Counted from the first letter of the stretch, positions 54,711 through 63,761 are shown. The stretch is DNA of 64,000 bases from Pontibacter mucosus (GCF_003054055.1 NZ_QBKI01000004.1:186001-250000), one strand, 5' to 3'. Made by a program: numbers and translations. Notes: generated by a model not told the origin, from the letters alone.

Positions 54711-55616
54711 ATGTTCAGAATACTGATACCCGTTGACTTCACAGAAAGCTCCACGAATGCCTGCCGCTATGCCCTGCACCTGTGCGCTGCCTTGCCCCAG
54801 GCCGAGATTCTGTTGCTGCACTGCTTCAGCGATTACCTGCTACAGCCCCAGCTCGACGACCCGACCACGGATACGGGCTACAGCCCCCTGAGCCCCGGCT
54901 CGGAGATGATGACGGACCGCGTGCTCCACCTCAACCAGCAGGAGCAGCAGGAAAAGCTCGAAAAGCTGTACAAGGAGCTACTGGCTGAGGCCCACACACA
55001 CAGCAACCACACCCAACTGAAGCAAGCTTTTATCAATGGCCTGGCGGAAGACGTGATCCGCGACGAGATAAGCCGCTACAAGCCTGACCTGCTGCTGATG
55101 GGCACCAAGGGAGAGGACAACATCGCCCGCTCCCTTTTCGGCACTATTACGACTAAAATGGTAGAGGACGCCAAAGTGCCGCTCTTAACCGTGCCGGAAT
55201 CCTACAAAGATTTTAGCCTGCACCGCGCCCTCTACGCCACCGACTTCGACAAGACCGACGCCGAGGCGATTACGGTGCTGCTGCAGCTGCTAAAGCCGTT
55301 TAACCCCGAGATACTCTGCACCCACATCGGCACGCAGGACTCGGAGCGGGACGACAGTTTTAAAATGGAGCAGCTGCAGGCAAGGCTTTACGCCGCCCTG
55401 CCCGACAACAACCTGCAGTTTGCCATACTTCCGAGCGAGGATGATGTGGCCGATGCCCTGCAGGACTTTGTGGCCCGCGAGCACATCGGCCTGATTGCCG
55501 TCACCAACCAGCAGCGCTCCCTGTTCAGCAGCATTTTTAAACCGAGCCTGAGCAAAAAACTGGTGCTGGAGGCGCAGGTGCCGCTACTTGTCTTCCACAG
55601 TACCGAGAAAGTCTAA
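54711..55616 (+). CDS. Universal stress protein, tandem Usp domains
   Basis: 301 residues from ATG 54711 (MFRILIPVDFTESS); the frame extends upstream to 54633 but only the ATG gives a normal UspA start. Two UspA domains: the first ends LLMGTKGEDNIARSLFGTITTKMV (ATP-binding G-x-G-type loop); the second (~155-301) is more degenerate. Cytoplasmic stress protein of unknown precise role. Its 3' end overlaps the convergent ATP-grasp gene by 4 nt. Confidence 0.9.
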   Translation: MFRILIPVDFTESSTNACRYALHLCAALPQAEILLLHCFSDYLLQPQLDDPTTDTGYSPLSPGSEMMTDRVLHLNQQEQQEKLEKLYKELLAEAHTHSNHTQLKQAFINGLAEDVIRDEISRYKPDLLLMGTKGEDNIARSLFGTITTKMVEDAKVPLLTVPESYKDFSLHRALYATDFDKTDAEAITVLLQLLKPFNPEILCTHIGTQDSERDDSFKMEQLQARLYAALPDNNLQFAILPSEDDVADALQDFVAREHIGLIAVTNQQRSLFSSIFKPSLSKKLVLEAQVPLLVFHSTEKV

Positions 55617-56509
55617 GCTATACTGTTGGTTTGCAGTTGCGCTGCCAGTGCCTCGTAATACCGCTCTATGGCTCCCTCGCTGGTGGCCATAAACAGGAAA
55701 GGCTCTATGAGCTCCAGTTCCATCAACACCAGCTCACCGGCGCGCTCTATGCCGTCCACACGCGCATAGAGGCAGCCCTGGGCATACTTGTCTACCAGGT
55801 TGTGGGCAGCCTCCAGCAGGTGCGCCGGCGGCTCCGGGGTGTGTATCGTTCCACCAAAGAAATGCTGCACCCTAAAGTCGCCGGCCTTGGCGGTTTTGAG
55901 CACGGCATGGCTGTATTCGCCGTTAAAGAACAGGAAAGACCACTCGCCTTTGGTCTGGATTTCGGGGATGAAGGGCTGCGCCAGAAAGCTCTCCTGCTGC
56001 AGCAGGCTGTTTATACTTTCGGCCTGCGCTTCGGCCTCCGGTGGGGTAAGGGCAAAGGTGTTCTTGGCGCCTCCGCTCACGGCCGGCTTCACGATTATTT
56101 TATCCGACTGCAGTCGCTCGAAAACGGTGGCCACGTCCAGGCTGCTGCCCTGCTCCAGCCACAGGGTGGGCACTACCCGCTCGCCTTTCTCCTGCAGCTC
56201 CACCAGGTAGCGCTTGTCCGCGTTCCAGCGCACGATGCTGATCGGGTTGAGCACCCGCACCCGCAGCTCCTCCAGCCTATCCAGCCAAGTATAAAAAGTG
56301 CCGATTTTGTCGAAATAATCCCAGGGCGATTTCAGCAGCACCAGCTCATACTTGCCCCAGTCCACGGCCGGGTCGTCCCATACTTCGAGCGTTACCTGCA
56401 GCCCTTTTTGCGTCAGAAACTGGTGTAGACGGGCATTTTCCTCCTCCGATACCCCTGTATACTTGCCCGCGTCTTTATAAGTGACGAGCGCTATTTGCTG
56501 TGTGTTCAT
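55613..56509 (-). CDS. ATP-grasp domain protein
   Basis: 298 residues. Landmarks: VLLKSPWDYFDK, KIIVKPAVSGGAKNT, WSFLFFNGEYSHAVLKTAK, YARVDG and LVLMELELIEPFLFM with the ATP/Mg-binding Glu. It resembles the RimK/glutathione-synthetase-like and DcsG-type ligases that join a carboxylate to an amine. Substrates unknown. Monocistronic. Confidence 0.85.
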   Translation of the reverse strand: MNTQQIALVTYKDAGKYTGVSEEENARLHQFLTQKGLQVTLEVWDDPAVDWGKYELVLLKSPWDYFDKIGTFYTWLDRLEELRVRVLNPISIVRWNADKRYLVELQEKGERVVPTLWLEQGSSLDVATVFERLQSDKIIVKPAVSGGAKNTFALTPPEAEAQAESINSLLQQESFLAQPFIPEIQTKGEWSFLFFNGEYSHAVLKTAKAGDFRVQHFFGGTIHTPEPPAHLLEAAHNLVDKYAQGCLYARVDGIERAGELVLMELELIEPFLFMATSEGAIERYYEALAAQLQTNSIA

Positions 56510-56657
56510 TTTTTATCATCTTTGCCGCCAAATTATACTTTATCCCAGGCCAAAACAACCCATCGGGCGGTGTGCTAAAACTTATAAACTTTTGGGCGGT
56601 TGATCCTCGTATGTAAGTATACTTTACCTGCACTTTCTACTATATTTAACGTTCACT

Positions 56658-57293
56658 ATGTTCCTCCGCCCTCACAGCATAAGCCACGCCTGCGGTCTGA
56701 AGGCCCGTTTGCTCCTGCTGTTGCTGTTTATACACACCTTTGCCACTGCCTGCACCGACAATGCCACAGAAGAAGAGGCCGAGCTGCCGCCTGTGGTGCG
56801 CCGCAGCGCTACCGACACCGATACCACCACAGTAGCCAGCGCCAATACCTTTGACCTGCTGGGCAATCCGTTTGTGGCCACCCTGGAGCAGAGCAACGAC
56901 CTTACCAGCTACTTCGATCGCATCCACGCTGACTTTACCGTAGACGCCGAAGCCATCGAGAACCGCCACAACGCCGGTGTAACCGACACGATTTATACTA
57001 TCCGCTCCGGCGAATCGGCCCTGGAGTTCTACGCCCCGTCTTACTCGGGCGAGCTGCTGCTGCAAATGGCCGACATCCGCAGCGCCGACATCGTGCTGCG
57101 CGACAACCTTCGGGTGGGCATGCCGCAGGCAGAGCTGCTCAAGCGCCTGCGCAGCCAGGGCGGCGACCTGAAAATTACCCAGACTCCCACCGAAATTATC
57201 GCCTCGGCCAGAGAAGGCGCCCCCATGAGCCTGCATTTCTTTATGCAGGGCGGCAAGGTAACGCGCATCCTGTATGAGGGGTATGTGGATTAG
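56658..57293 (+). CDS. Hypothetical exported protein, possible lipoprotein
   Basis: 211 residues. Hydrophobic LLLLLLFIHTFATAC near the N-terminus gives a weak lipobox (Cys32). Acidic linker, then a soluble domain (~65-211) with YTIRSGESALEFYAPSYSGELLLQMADI and MPQAELLKRLRSQGGDL. Not assigned to a family. Codon use is normal for the window. Confidence 0.65.
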   Translation: MFLRPHSISHACGLKARLLLLLLFIHTFATACTDNATEEEAELPPVVRRSATDTDTTTVASANTFDLLGNPFVATLEQSNDLTSYFDRIHADFTVDAEAIENRHNAGVTDTIYTIRSGESALEFYAPSYSGELLLQMADIRSADIVLRDNLRVGMPQAELLKRLRSQGGDLKITQTPTEIIASAREGAPMSLHFFMQGGKVTRILYEGYVD

Positions 57294-57418
57294 GGCTGAG
57301 GCCGAATCGTTACACAGCTGAACCGTTGCTGTACGTGCCAGGCTGCATGCAGTCCGACAGATTTCACTTCATACGTACGTCCGCTCCCATTCTTCCAGTT
57401 CCCCTCACCTCATTTTGC

Positions 57419-57426
57419 TATCTTTG
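57419..57426 (+). promoter_or_regulatory. -7 box (TATCTTTG) of the dtd-mazG unit
   Basis: Exact TAnnTTTG 24 nt before the dtd start codon. Confidence 0.5.
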
Positions 57427-57450
57427 CCCCGAACCAAAGTATAGCATACT

Positions 57451-57909
57451 ATGCGAATTGTGATTCAGCGGGTGACGCAGGCTGCCGTGCGGATTGAAGG
57501 CGCCACAAAAGGAGAAATAGGTTTAGGTTTGCTGCTGCTGGCCGGCTTCAGCGCCGATGACACCGAGGAAGACCTGAAATGGATGGCCGGCAAAGTAGCG
57601 GCCCTGCGGATTTTCTCCGATGCCGAGGGCAAGATGAACCTGAGTATAAAGGATGTGGATGGCGAAGCCCTGGTCATCAGCCAGTTTACGCTTTACGCCA
57701 GCACCAAAAAAGGCAACCGCCCCTCCTACATCAACGCCGCTCCTCCGGCTGTTTCTATACCTTTGTATGAACGTTTTGTACAACTGATGGAAGAGGCGCT
57801 GGGCAAGCCGGTGCAGACAGGTGCGTTTGGGGCTGATATGAAAGTATCGCTGCTGAACGACGGCCCGGTGACGATTGTGATGGACACCAAGCAGAAAGAC
57901 CTTTTTTAA
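57451..57909 (+). CDS. dtd: D-aminoacyl-tRNA deacylase
   Basis: 152 residues. The SQFTLYAS and NDGPVTIVMDT motifs form the DTD active site (cross-subunit Gly-cis-Pro motif). It removes D-amino acids (and glycine from tRNA-Ala) mischarged on tRNA. Followed at 2 nt by a MazG-like gene, so both housekeeping functions are cotranscribed. Confidence 0.96.
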   Translation: MRIVIQRVTQAAVRIEGATKGEIGLGLLLLAGFSADDTEEDLKWMAGKVAALRIFSDAEGKMNLSIKDVDGEALVISQFTLYASTKKGNRPSYINAAPPAVSIPLYERFVQLMEEALGKPVQTGAFGADMKVSLLNDGPVTIVMDTKQKDLF

Positions 57910-57911
57910 GC

Positions 57912-58238
57912 ATGACCATAGCCGAAGCACAGGCCATTGTAGATCAGTGGATCAAAGAGAACGGGGTGCGTTATTTTAACGAGCTCACCAACATGGCCAT
58001 CCTTACCGAAGAGGTAGGCGAAGTGGCCCGCATTATCTCCCGCCAGTACGGTGAGCAGTCGTTCAAGAAAAGCGACGAGGGCAAGCAGCTGGGCGACGAG
58101 CTGGCCGACGTGTTGTTCGTACTTATCTGCCTGGCCAACCAAACAGGTGTAGACCTGACCGAAGCGCTGCAGAAAAACCTCGAAAAGAAAACCAACCGCG
58201 ACAGCAACCGCCACAAACAAAACGAAAAGCTCAAGTAA
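57912..58238 (+). CDS. MazG-like nucleotide pyrophosphohydrolase
   Basis: 108 residues, single MazG-like helical domain: EEVGEVARI and DELADVLFVLICLAN carry the ExxE and ExxD Mg-binding pairs. It hydrolyses (d)NTPs to NMP and PPi; preferred nucleotide unknown. Lys/Arg-rich tail. Coupled to dtd (2-nt gap). The GGGAGTTTGGGAG repeat begins a few bases after its stop. Confidence 0.92.
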   Translation: MTIAEAQAIVDQWIKENGVRYFNELTNMAILTEEVGEVARIISRQYGEQSFKKSDEGKQLGDELADVLFVLICLANQTGVDLTEALQKNLEKKTNRDSNRHKQNEKLK

Positions 58239-58435
58239 GCCCTGGGAGTTTGGGAGTTAGAGAGTTGAGGAGTTTGGGAGTTAGAAAGTTTGAAAGTATA
58301 AAATCTAGTTGGTGCAGATTTACTTTCGTGCACAAGTATAACAAGTACCACTGGCGCCGGTATCCAACCGGTGCCGCCCGGTGTGCTGCGAGTCTCCAGA
58401 CTCGCTTTGGAACAGGTTTATACTTTGATTAAACA
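58239..58435. repeat. Low-complexity GGGAGTTAGAGAGTT repeat and AAGTATAAA words
   Basis: 58245-58288 is the GGGAGTTAGAG family. AAGTATAAA-type words are near 58289 and 58416, and a GAGTCTCCAGACTC dyad is at 58390-58403. No gene. Confidence 0.65.
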
Positions 58436-58657
58436 GCTTTCATACTTCGCCCCTGCAGTTTGCCGAAGTATAGATTGTTGGTGAAAACACCAACAATGGC
58501 GCAAAAAGGCTATAGCTATACTTTATACTTTAGCCGTGGCCAATCCAGTTATAAAGTATATACCAACCTGCGCTTTTCTGCTTACGCAGAAAGCAAGTTG
58601 AAAACTTGCCTCATACGTAGCCACAAGTTACGCTGTCGCTAAACTTGCGGCAGAAAG
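58436..58657. repeat. Dispersed hairpin-rich repeat, copy 2
   Basis: Same element as 22501-22714. Three hairpins are clear here: 58474-58497 (10-bp stem, AAAA loop), 58575-58592 (7-bp stem, TTAC loop) and 58593-58609 (7-bp stem, 3-nt loop). Confidence 0.75.
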
Positions 58658-58660
58658 TCA

Positions 58661-58723
58661 TAAAGTATAAAACGGGAGCGGCTGGCACTACTAAAATGCC
58701 AGCCGCTCCCGTTTTATACTTTA
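58661..58723. terminator. 27-bp perfect inverted repeat ending in AAAGTATAAAA/TTTTATACTTT
   Basis: Arms 58661-58687 and 58697-58723 are exactly complementary with a 9-nt loop. The outer 12 bp are the AAGTATAAA word in opposite orientations; the inner part is a G+C stem. It works as a bidirectional terminator between the mazG-like and comB genes. Confidence 0.9.
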
Positions 58724-58752
58724 GAGAGTTAACTTTCTAACTCCTAAACTCT

Positions 58753-59481
58753 CTAACTCTTAACTTCCCCAACTCTCACCAGGTCCACCAGCCTGTCGTG
58801 GCGCCAAACGGGTAGTACATCGTACACGTCGTGGCGGAGGCAGAACTCGATGTCTTTGTGGATTTCCAGGTGCTCTAGGCGGCGCACGTGCGAGGACTGA
58901 CGCAGAAACTCCACCAGATCCTGCTTGGCCGTCTGGTATAAGTATAGCGCAGCCAGGGCGCTGTCATGTTCGTAGCTAAAGCTATCGTTCAGCCGCTCTA
59001 CCAGGGCGCCGGCAAATAGGGTGTCCTCCAGGTTAAACTGGCCTTTCCAGCCGGCACAAACCACCAGTACATCCAGGTTCAGCTCCCGTAGGTGGTTGAC
59101 CACCGCCTGCAGGTTCAGGAAAGCGCCCACCACAATCTCCTCTGCCGCCTCCGACAGCCGGATGGCACGCGTACCGTTAGTAGTCGTGATCGCGATGTCG
59201 CGCCCCGCCACGTTCCCGTTCATGTATGCGAACGGGGAGTTGCCCAGGTCAAAACCCTCGGCTTTGATGCCGTTACGCTCCGCGGCTGTCAGGCAACCGC
59301 GCTCGGCAAATCCACGGCACTCTTCCAGCTCCATCACCGGGAAGATGTGAGAAGCCCCCTCCGCAAAGGCTGTTACCATGGTAGAAGTAGCCCGCAGCAC
59401 ATCCACAGCCACCACAGCCTTTCCCTTCAAATCATACAAGTGCAGCAGCTCCGGGCTGAAACACACATCTATACTTGGCAT
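58753..59481 (-). CDS. comB: 2-phosphosulfolactate phosphatase family protein
   Basis: 242 residues: VVAVDVLRATSTMVTAFAEGA, FDLGNSPFAYM, ITTTNGTRAI and VCAGWKGQFNLEDTLFAGAL are ComB signatures. ComB converts 2-phosphosulfolactate to sulfolactate (coenzyme M route in archaea). In Bacteroidota a link to sulfonate/sulfonolipid metabolism is possible but unproven. Its last eight codons and its TAG stop are made of the GGGAGTTAGAG-type repeat (58753-58779). Second gene after gcvT on the same strand. Confidence 0.9.
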   Translation of the reverse strand: MPSIDVCFSPELLHLYDLKGKAVVAVDVLRATSTMVTAFAEGASHIFPVMELEECRGFAERGCLTAAERNGIKAEGFDLGNSPFAYMNGNVAGRDIAITTTNGTRAIRLSEAAEEIVVGAFLNLQAVVNHLRELNLDVLVVCAGWKGQFNLEDTLFAGALVERLNDSFSYEHDSALAALYLYQTAKQDLVEFLRQSSHVRRLEHLEIHKDIEFCLRHDVYDVLPVWRHDRLVDLVRVGEVKS

Positions 59482-59496
59482 AAGTATTTGTTATTC

Positions 59497-59554
59497 GTTA
59501 GTAGTTGTTAGTTGTTCGTAAGAATGTAGTAACGAACAATTAACAACTACTAAC
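59497..59554. repeat. Near-perfect 23-bp inverted repeat between gcvT and comB
   Basis: Arms 59497-59519 and 59532-59554 pair at 22 of 23 positions around a 12-nt loop. A+T-rich with no T run; it may be a repeat unit or stabilise the mRNA end. Confidence 0.6.
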
Positions 59555-59560
59555 CATTAG

Positions 59561-60649
59561 CTATTTCTTAACGAAAGGCAGCTTTACCACCTGTGCCTTC
59601 ATGTCCTTGTTGCGCACGCGGATGCTTATCTCGGTGCCTACCTTGCTGTAGTCTTTGGTTACGTAGCCCAGCCCGATGCCCTTACCAAGCGATGGCGACA
59701 TGGTGCCGGAGGTCACTTCGCCCACCTTCTCGCCCTCAGCGTTCACGATCTCGTAGTGCGAGCGCGGAATAGCTTTCTCCAGCATCTCAAACCCAATCAG
59801 CTTGCGGCTTACGCCCTGCTCTTTCTGCGCCTTCAGGTTCTCTGAGTTCACAAACTCCTTGTCAAACTTGGTGATCCAGCCCAGGCCAGCCTCCAGCGGG
59901 GAGGTGGTATCGTCGATGTCGTTACCGTAGAGGCAGAAGCCCATCTCCAGACGCAGCGTGTCGCGGGCACCCAGGCCGATTGGCTTAATGCCATGCGCCT
60001 TGCCAGCCTCCATTATCGCGTCGAATACCTTGCGGGCATCCTCGTTTTTCACGTAGATCTCAAAACCGCCCGCACCAGTATAGCCTGTTGCAGACACCAG
60101 CACATCCGGCACACCGGCAAACTCGCCCCGCTCAAACGTATAGTAAGCCATACTGGCCAGGTCGATCTTGGTCAACGGTTGCAGCGCCTCAACGGTTTTA
60201 GGCCCCTGCACGGCAAACAGGGAGGTTTCATCAGAGATGTTCACCATCTCCGCGCCCTCGGTGTTATACTTGCTGATCCAGTTCCAGTCCTTTTCGATGT
60301 TAGAAGCGTTTACCACCAGCAGGTACTCTTCCTCAGCCATGCGGTACACCAAAAGGTCGTCCACGATGCCGCCCTCCTCGTTTGGTAGGCAGGAATACTG
60401 TATTTTTCCGTCCGCCAGTTTAGAGGCATCATTGGTGGTTACGCGCTGGATCAGGTCCAGGGCTTTGGGGCCACGAAGTATAAACTCGCCCATGTGCGAC
60501 ACGTCGAAGATGCCAACTGCCTCGCGCACCGTCTTATGTTCTTCTATATCTGATGAGTAGCGCACAGGCATGTTATAGCCGGCAAAAGGCACCATTTTAG
60601 CGCCCAGCGCCTCGTGCACATCATTTAAAGCGATTTTCTTAAGTTCCAT
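59561..60649 (-). CDS. gcvT: Glycine cleavage system aminomethyltransferase (T protein)
   Basis: 362 residues, the usual length. [68 protein letters not shown]. It releases ammonia and passes the methylene group from H-protein-bound aminomethyl to tetrahydrofolate. The P and H proteins are not adjacent. Behind a TAnnTTTG box; no glycine riboswitch was recognised. Confidence 0.96.
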   Translation of the reverse strand: MELKKIALNDVHEALGAKMVPFAGYNMPVRYSSDIEEHKTVREAVGIFDVSHMGEFILRGPKALDLIQRVTTNDASKLADGKIQYSCLPNEEGGIVDDLLVYRMAEEEYLLVVNASNIEKDWNWISKYNTEGAEMVNISDETSLFAVQGPKTVEALQPLTKIDLASMAYYTFERGEFAGVPDVLVSATGYTGAGGFEIYVKNEDARKVFDAIMEAGKAHGIKPIGLGARDTLRLEMGFCLYGNDIDDTTSPLEAGLGWITKFDKEFVNSENLKAQKEQGVSRKLIGFEMLEKAIPRSHYEIVNAEGEKVGEVTSGTMSPSLGKGIGLGYVTKDYSKVGTEISIRVRNKDMKAQVVKLPFVKK

Positions 60650-60984
60650 ATCAGATTGAGCTATTCATTGTTATATGGCAAAATTAAGTATTTTTCGGGC
60701 TCATCCTAAATTAATCCCCTGCCGCTGGCTAGGTTTGCCGCCGGTGGAACAAGTGCGCCATCGTTGTAACCATTACCTATAACTCTCGTATGAGCTTAGA
60801 CCAGAATAATCGCCAAAGGAAATATATGTTTACCCAGATACAATTTGCCTGCACTGCTGGCCTAGCCTCGCTGTGCTGCTCTCTAAGCTCCCTATCTCCT
60901 GATTTGTCTACGCTATTGCAGGCTTAACCACTGTCAACTCTCCCTGCACAGGAGCCAGCCAACTTATAGCCTCAGCCCTTATCC
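60650..60984. other. Divergent intergenic region with one possible tiny ORF
   Basis: TAATTTTG (60679-60686, minus) is a -7 box for gcvT. A 45-codon frame on the plus strand (60790-60927, MSLDQNNRQRKYMF...) has a Cys/Ser-rich hydrophobic end but no other support. Nothing else was recognised. Confidence 0.35.
60679..60686 (-). promoter_or_regulatory. -7 box (TAATTTTG) of gcvT
   Basis: Exact TAnnTTTG on the minus strand, 30 nt before the gcvT start codon. Confidence 0.45.
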
Positions 60985-62487
60985 ATGAAACTATCTGTAA
61001 AACTATTTGCCGGATTTCTGCTGATCTCGGTGCTGTTTACAGCCGTAGCCATTGTTAACTTCCGCCTGTCGGAGGCCGTTATCGAGAACTCGAAATGGGT
61101 GTCCCGCTCGCAGATTGTCGTGCGCAACTCTGCCGCGCTCCAACGTAACATCATCGACATGGAAACCGGCCTGCGGGGCTTCCTGCTAAACGGCAACGAG
61201 ACTTTTCTGAAGCCGTACTGGCAGGCCCGCGACCAGATGCCGAGTCTGATGCAGGAAACGCGCAACTTCGTAACCAACCTGCCCGACCAGCAAAAGAAGC
61301 TAGATGAGATAGCCGAACTGCAGCAGCGGCTGGAAAAAGATTTCGCTACGCCACTCATCCAGATGAAACGCTCCCATCAGGACACGATCATGACGGATCG
61401 GGAGCTAGACCTAAAGCTGGAGGAGCTGGTGCTGGGCGAGCAAATGGTGATGGACTCCATTCGGGCCGCCTTCCGTGCCTTTAACGCCATCGAGTACCAG
61501 GTGCGGGCAGACCGCAGCGAGCGCCTGAACAAAAGTATAAACAACACCCGCCAGCTCTCCACCATACTTACCATACTTTCTGTGATCATCGGCCTGAGCT
61601 GGGCCTACTACATTACCCGCCTCATCAGTAACCGCATCATGAAGATGGTGACGCTGGCCGAGCAAATTTCCAGGGGCGACTATAAAACCCAGATTGTAGA
61701 TACGGGCCAGGATGAGCTGAGCCGCCTGTCGCACTCCCTTAACCGCATGTCGGCCACCATCGATGAGACCTTTACGGAGCTGGATCAAAAGAACAAGGAG
61801 CTGGACCAGTTTGCCTACGTGGTGTCGCATGACCTGAAAGCCCCCTTGCGCGGCATTGAGGTGGCATCGCGTTGGGTGGAGGAGGACATGGGAAGCCAGC
61901 TGCCCGATAACATAAAGGAATATCTGAAGATGATGCGCGCCCGTGTGCACCGGATGGAGAACCTGATAAACGGCATTCTGGCCCTCTCCCGCATTGGGCG
62001 CACAAGCCAGGCGAAGGAGCAGGTAGATACAAACGAGCTTCTGGCGGAAGTTGTGGAGTTACTGTCGCCGCCGCCGGGCTTCCGAATAGATGTACAGCGT
62101 AACTTACCTGCCCTCCATACCGTTCGAATACAGTTACAGCAGGTCTTCAGCAACCTGATCAGCAACGCCATCAAATACCACGATAAGGAGAATGGGAAAA
62201 TTACAGTTCGGCACCACGAAACAGAGGAATTTCACGTTTTCTCTGTAACGGACGACGGCCCCGGCATAGATCCGGAGTACCATGCACGGATATTCGTGAT
62301 ATTTCAGACGCTGCAGGAACGGGATGCTTTGGAGAGCACCGGCGTAGGCCTAAGTATAGTAAAGAAGATTGTTGAGTTGCAAGGGGGAACTGTGTGGGTA
62401 ACTTCGGAGCCAGGCTCGGGATCTACTTTTACTTTTACGTGGCCAAAACATACTGTTATTGAACAAGAAATTAGTAGCTTTGTCTAA
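60985..62487 (+). CDS. CHASE3-HAMP sensor histidine kinase
   Basis: 500 residues: membrane segment (7-27), periplasmic CHASE3 domain (~30-190, RNIIDMETGLRGFLLNG), second membrane segment (193-211), HAMP (~212-265), HisKA with VVSHDLKAPL (His282), HATPase with NLISNAIKYHDK, DDGPGI and STGVGLSIVKKIVE. The kinase half is of the phytochrome-associated Cph1 type. Ligand unknown. The single-domain receiver 23 nt downstream is its probable partner. Confidence 0.93.
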   Translation: MKLSVKLFAGFLLISVLFTAVAIVNFRLSEAVIENSKWVSRSQIVVRNSAALQRNIIDMETGLRGFLLNGNETFLKPYWQARDQMPSLMQETRNFVTNLPDQQKKLDEIAELQQRLEKDFATPLIQMKRSHQDTIMTDRELDLKLEELVLGEQMVMDSIRAAFRAFNAIEYQVRADRSERLNKSINNTRQLSTILTILSVIIGLSWAYYITRLISNRIMKMVTLAEQISRGDYKTQIVDTGQDELSRLSHSLNRMSATIDETFTELDQKNKELDQFAYVVSHDLKAPLRGIEVASRWVEEDMGSQLPDNIKEYLKMMRARVHRMENLINGILALSRIGRTSQAKEQVDTNELLAEVVELLSPPPGFRIDVQRNLPALHTVRIQLQQVFSNLISNAIKYHDKENGKITVRHHETEEFHVFSVTDDGPGIDPEYHARIFVIFQTLQERDALESTGVGLSIVKKIVELQGGTVWVTSEPGSGSTFTFTWPKHTVIEQEISSFV

Positions 62488-62510
62488 TACTCTGAAGGGA
62501 TTAAAGTATA

Positions 62511-62945
62511 ATGAGCGAGAAAGAAGTTAATATCCTGCTAGTAGAGGATGACTACCTGGATACGATGAATGTTGAGCGGGAGCTTAAGAAGATTGGCGTG
62601 AATCACCCGGTATTTGAGGCACGCAACGGCAAGGAAGCCCTGAACCTGCTGCGCGGCGTCGGTGTGCCCAAAATCTCGCCAGCCCCCAGCGTTATACTCC
62701 TGGATATAAACATGCCGAAAATGAACGGCCTGGAATTCCTGACGGAGTTACGCCACGACCCGGAGTTCAGCCACATCCCTGTCTTTATCATGACCACCTC
62801 CAACGAGGAAACCGACCGCCTGGCCGCACAGAAACTCAATGTATCGGGCTATATTGTGAAGCCCCTCTCCTTCGACAGCTTCGAGCGCAGCGACTCTTCC
62901 CTCGACAGCTTCAGCCTCTTCCTGGACCTGATTAAGCTTAAATAA
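62511..62945 (+). CDS. Single-domain response regulator (Rcp1-like)
   Basis: 144 residues, receiver domain only: acidic pocket VEDD (11-14), phospho-acceptor Asp65 in LLDINMP, MTTSNEE and the YIVKP Lys. No output domain, as in Rcp1, which pairs with Cph1-type kinases. It starts 23 nt after the kinase gene and ends before a strong terminator. Output is probably by protein contact or phosphorelay. Confidence 0.95.
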   Translation: MSEKEVNILLVEDDYLDTMNVERELKKIGVNHPVFEARNGKEALNLLRGVGVPKISPAPSVILLDINMPKMNGLEFLTELRHDPEFSHIPVFIMTTSNEETDRLAAQKLNVSGYIVKPLSFDSFERSDSSLDSFSLFLDLIKLK

Positions 62946-62971
62946 GCACCCGCTTTCTTCTCGAAAGTAAT

Positions 62972-63018
62972 AAGTATAAAAGCCGCTGAGCATCTGCTGT
63001 TCAGCGGCTTTTATACTT
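62972..63018. terminator. Terminator with AAGTATAAA/TTTATACTT as stem base
   Basis: 18-bp perfect stem: AAGTATAAAAG then G+C core, with an 11-nt loop. The base of the stem is the AAGTATAAA word in inverted pair, as at 58661-58723. It separates the receiver gene from convergent rnhB. Confidence 0.9.
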
Positions 63019-63106
63019 TAGAAGGCATTTTATACTTCGCCTCCGGGTGATCAGCTTATACGTTGCAGCGAGTATAAACCCGAGGCAAGTATAAGTATAA
63101 GTACAA

Positions 63107-63697
63107 CTACTGCAGTTGCTTTGGCAGGAGCGTAAAAGATTGCCGGTGATGCTCCGTAGCACCGTGGCTGGAGATGCCCATCCGGTGTGCCTTCGTAGGA
63201 TAGCCTGCATTTTGTTCCCAACCGTAATGCGGGTGTTCCTGCGCCAGACGGCTCATCAGGTCGTCGCGGTGGGTCTTAGCCAGCACAGAGGCAGCCGCTA
63301 TAGACAGGTAGCTGGAATCGCCTTTCACAATGCAGGCGTAGGGTATTTGGTTGTATGGCTTAAAGCGGTTCCCATCCACCAGCAGGTACTCCGGCTGCTG
63401 CGGCAGCGCCTCCAGGGCACGGTGCATGGCCAGGTAAGTGGCATTCAGGATGTTTACCTCATCAATTTCTTCTACAGAGGCCTCCCCTATGGCCCAGGCC
63501 ACGGCATCGCGTGTAAGCTCACCGCGCAGCTGCTCCCGGAGTTTTTTTGTAAGTTTCTTGGAATCGGTAAGGAGCTGGTGCCGGTAATCGGGCGGAAGTA
63601 TAACAGCTGCCGCCACCACCGGACCGGCCAGGCAGCCTCTTCCCACCTCGTCTACGCCCGCCTCTAAGGTATAGCCACTGTAGTTTGGTAATAGCAT
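63107..63697 (-). CDS. rnhB: Ribonuclease HII
   Basis: 196 residues from ATG 63697 (MLLPNYSGYTLEAGVDEVGRG). The frame extends to 63745, but that part would overlap the upstream gene's terminator. Catalytic Asp16-Glu17 (VDEVGRG), LLVDGNRF, and SVLAKTHRDDLM Asp are present. It removes ribonucleotides and RNA primers from DNA. Confidence 0.96.
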   Translation of the reverse strand: MLLPNYSGYTLEAGVDEVGRGCLAGPVVAAAVILPPDYRHQLLTDSKKLTKKLREQLRGELTRDAVAWAIGEASVEEIDEVNILNATYLAMHRALEALPQQPEYLLVDGNRFKPYNQIPYACIVKGDSSYLSIAAASVLAKTHRDDLMSRLAQEHPHYGWEQNAGYPTKAHRMGISSHGATEHHRQSFTLLPKQLQ

Positions 63698-63729
63698 TTG
63701 TATAAACTTTGGGCACAAGTATAAAAAGA

Positions 63730-63761
63730 AAAGCCCGCCAGTCAAACGACCGGCGGGCTTT
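63730..63761 (-). terminator. Terminator of the truncated gene at the window end
   Basis: 10-bp stem AAAGCCCGCC/GGCGGGCTTT with inner GTC/GAC pairs. On the minus strand it is followed by TTTTCTTTTT, about 50 nt after the stop codon at 63814. Confidence 0.82.

Noticed and set aside
60650-60720. Glycine riboswitch before gcvT
   Set aside because: The -7 box lies about 30 nt from the start codon, leaving no room for an aptamer.
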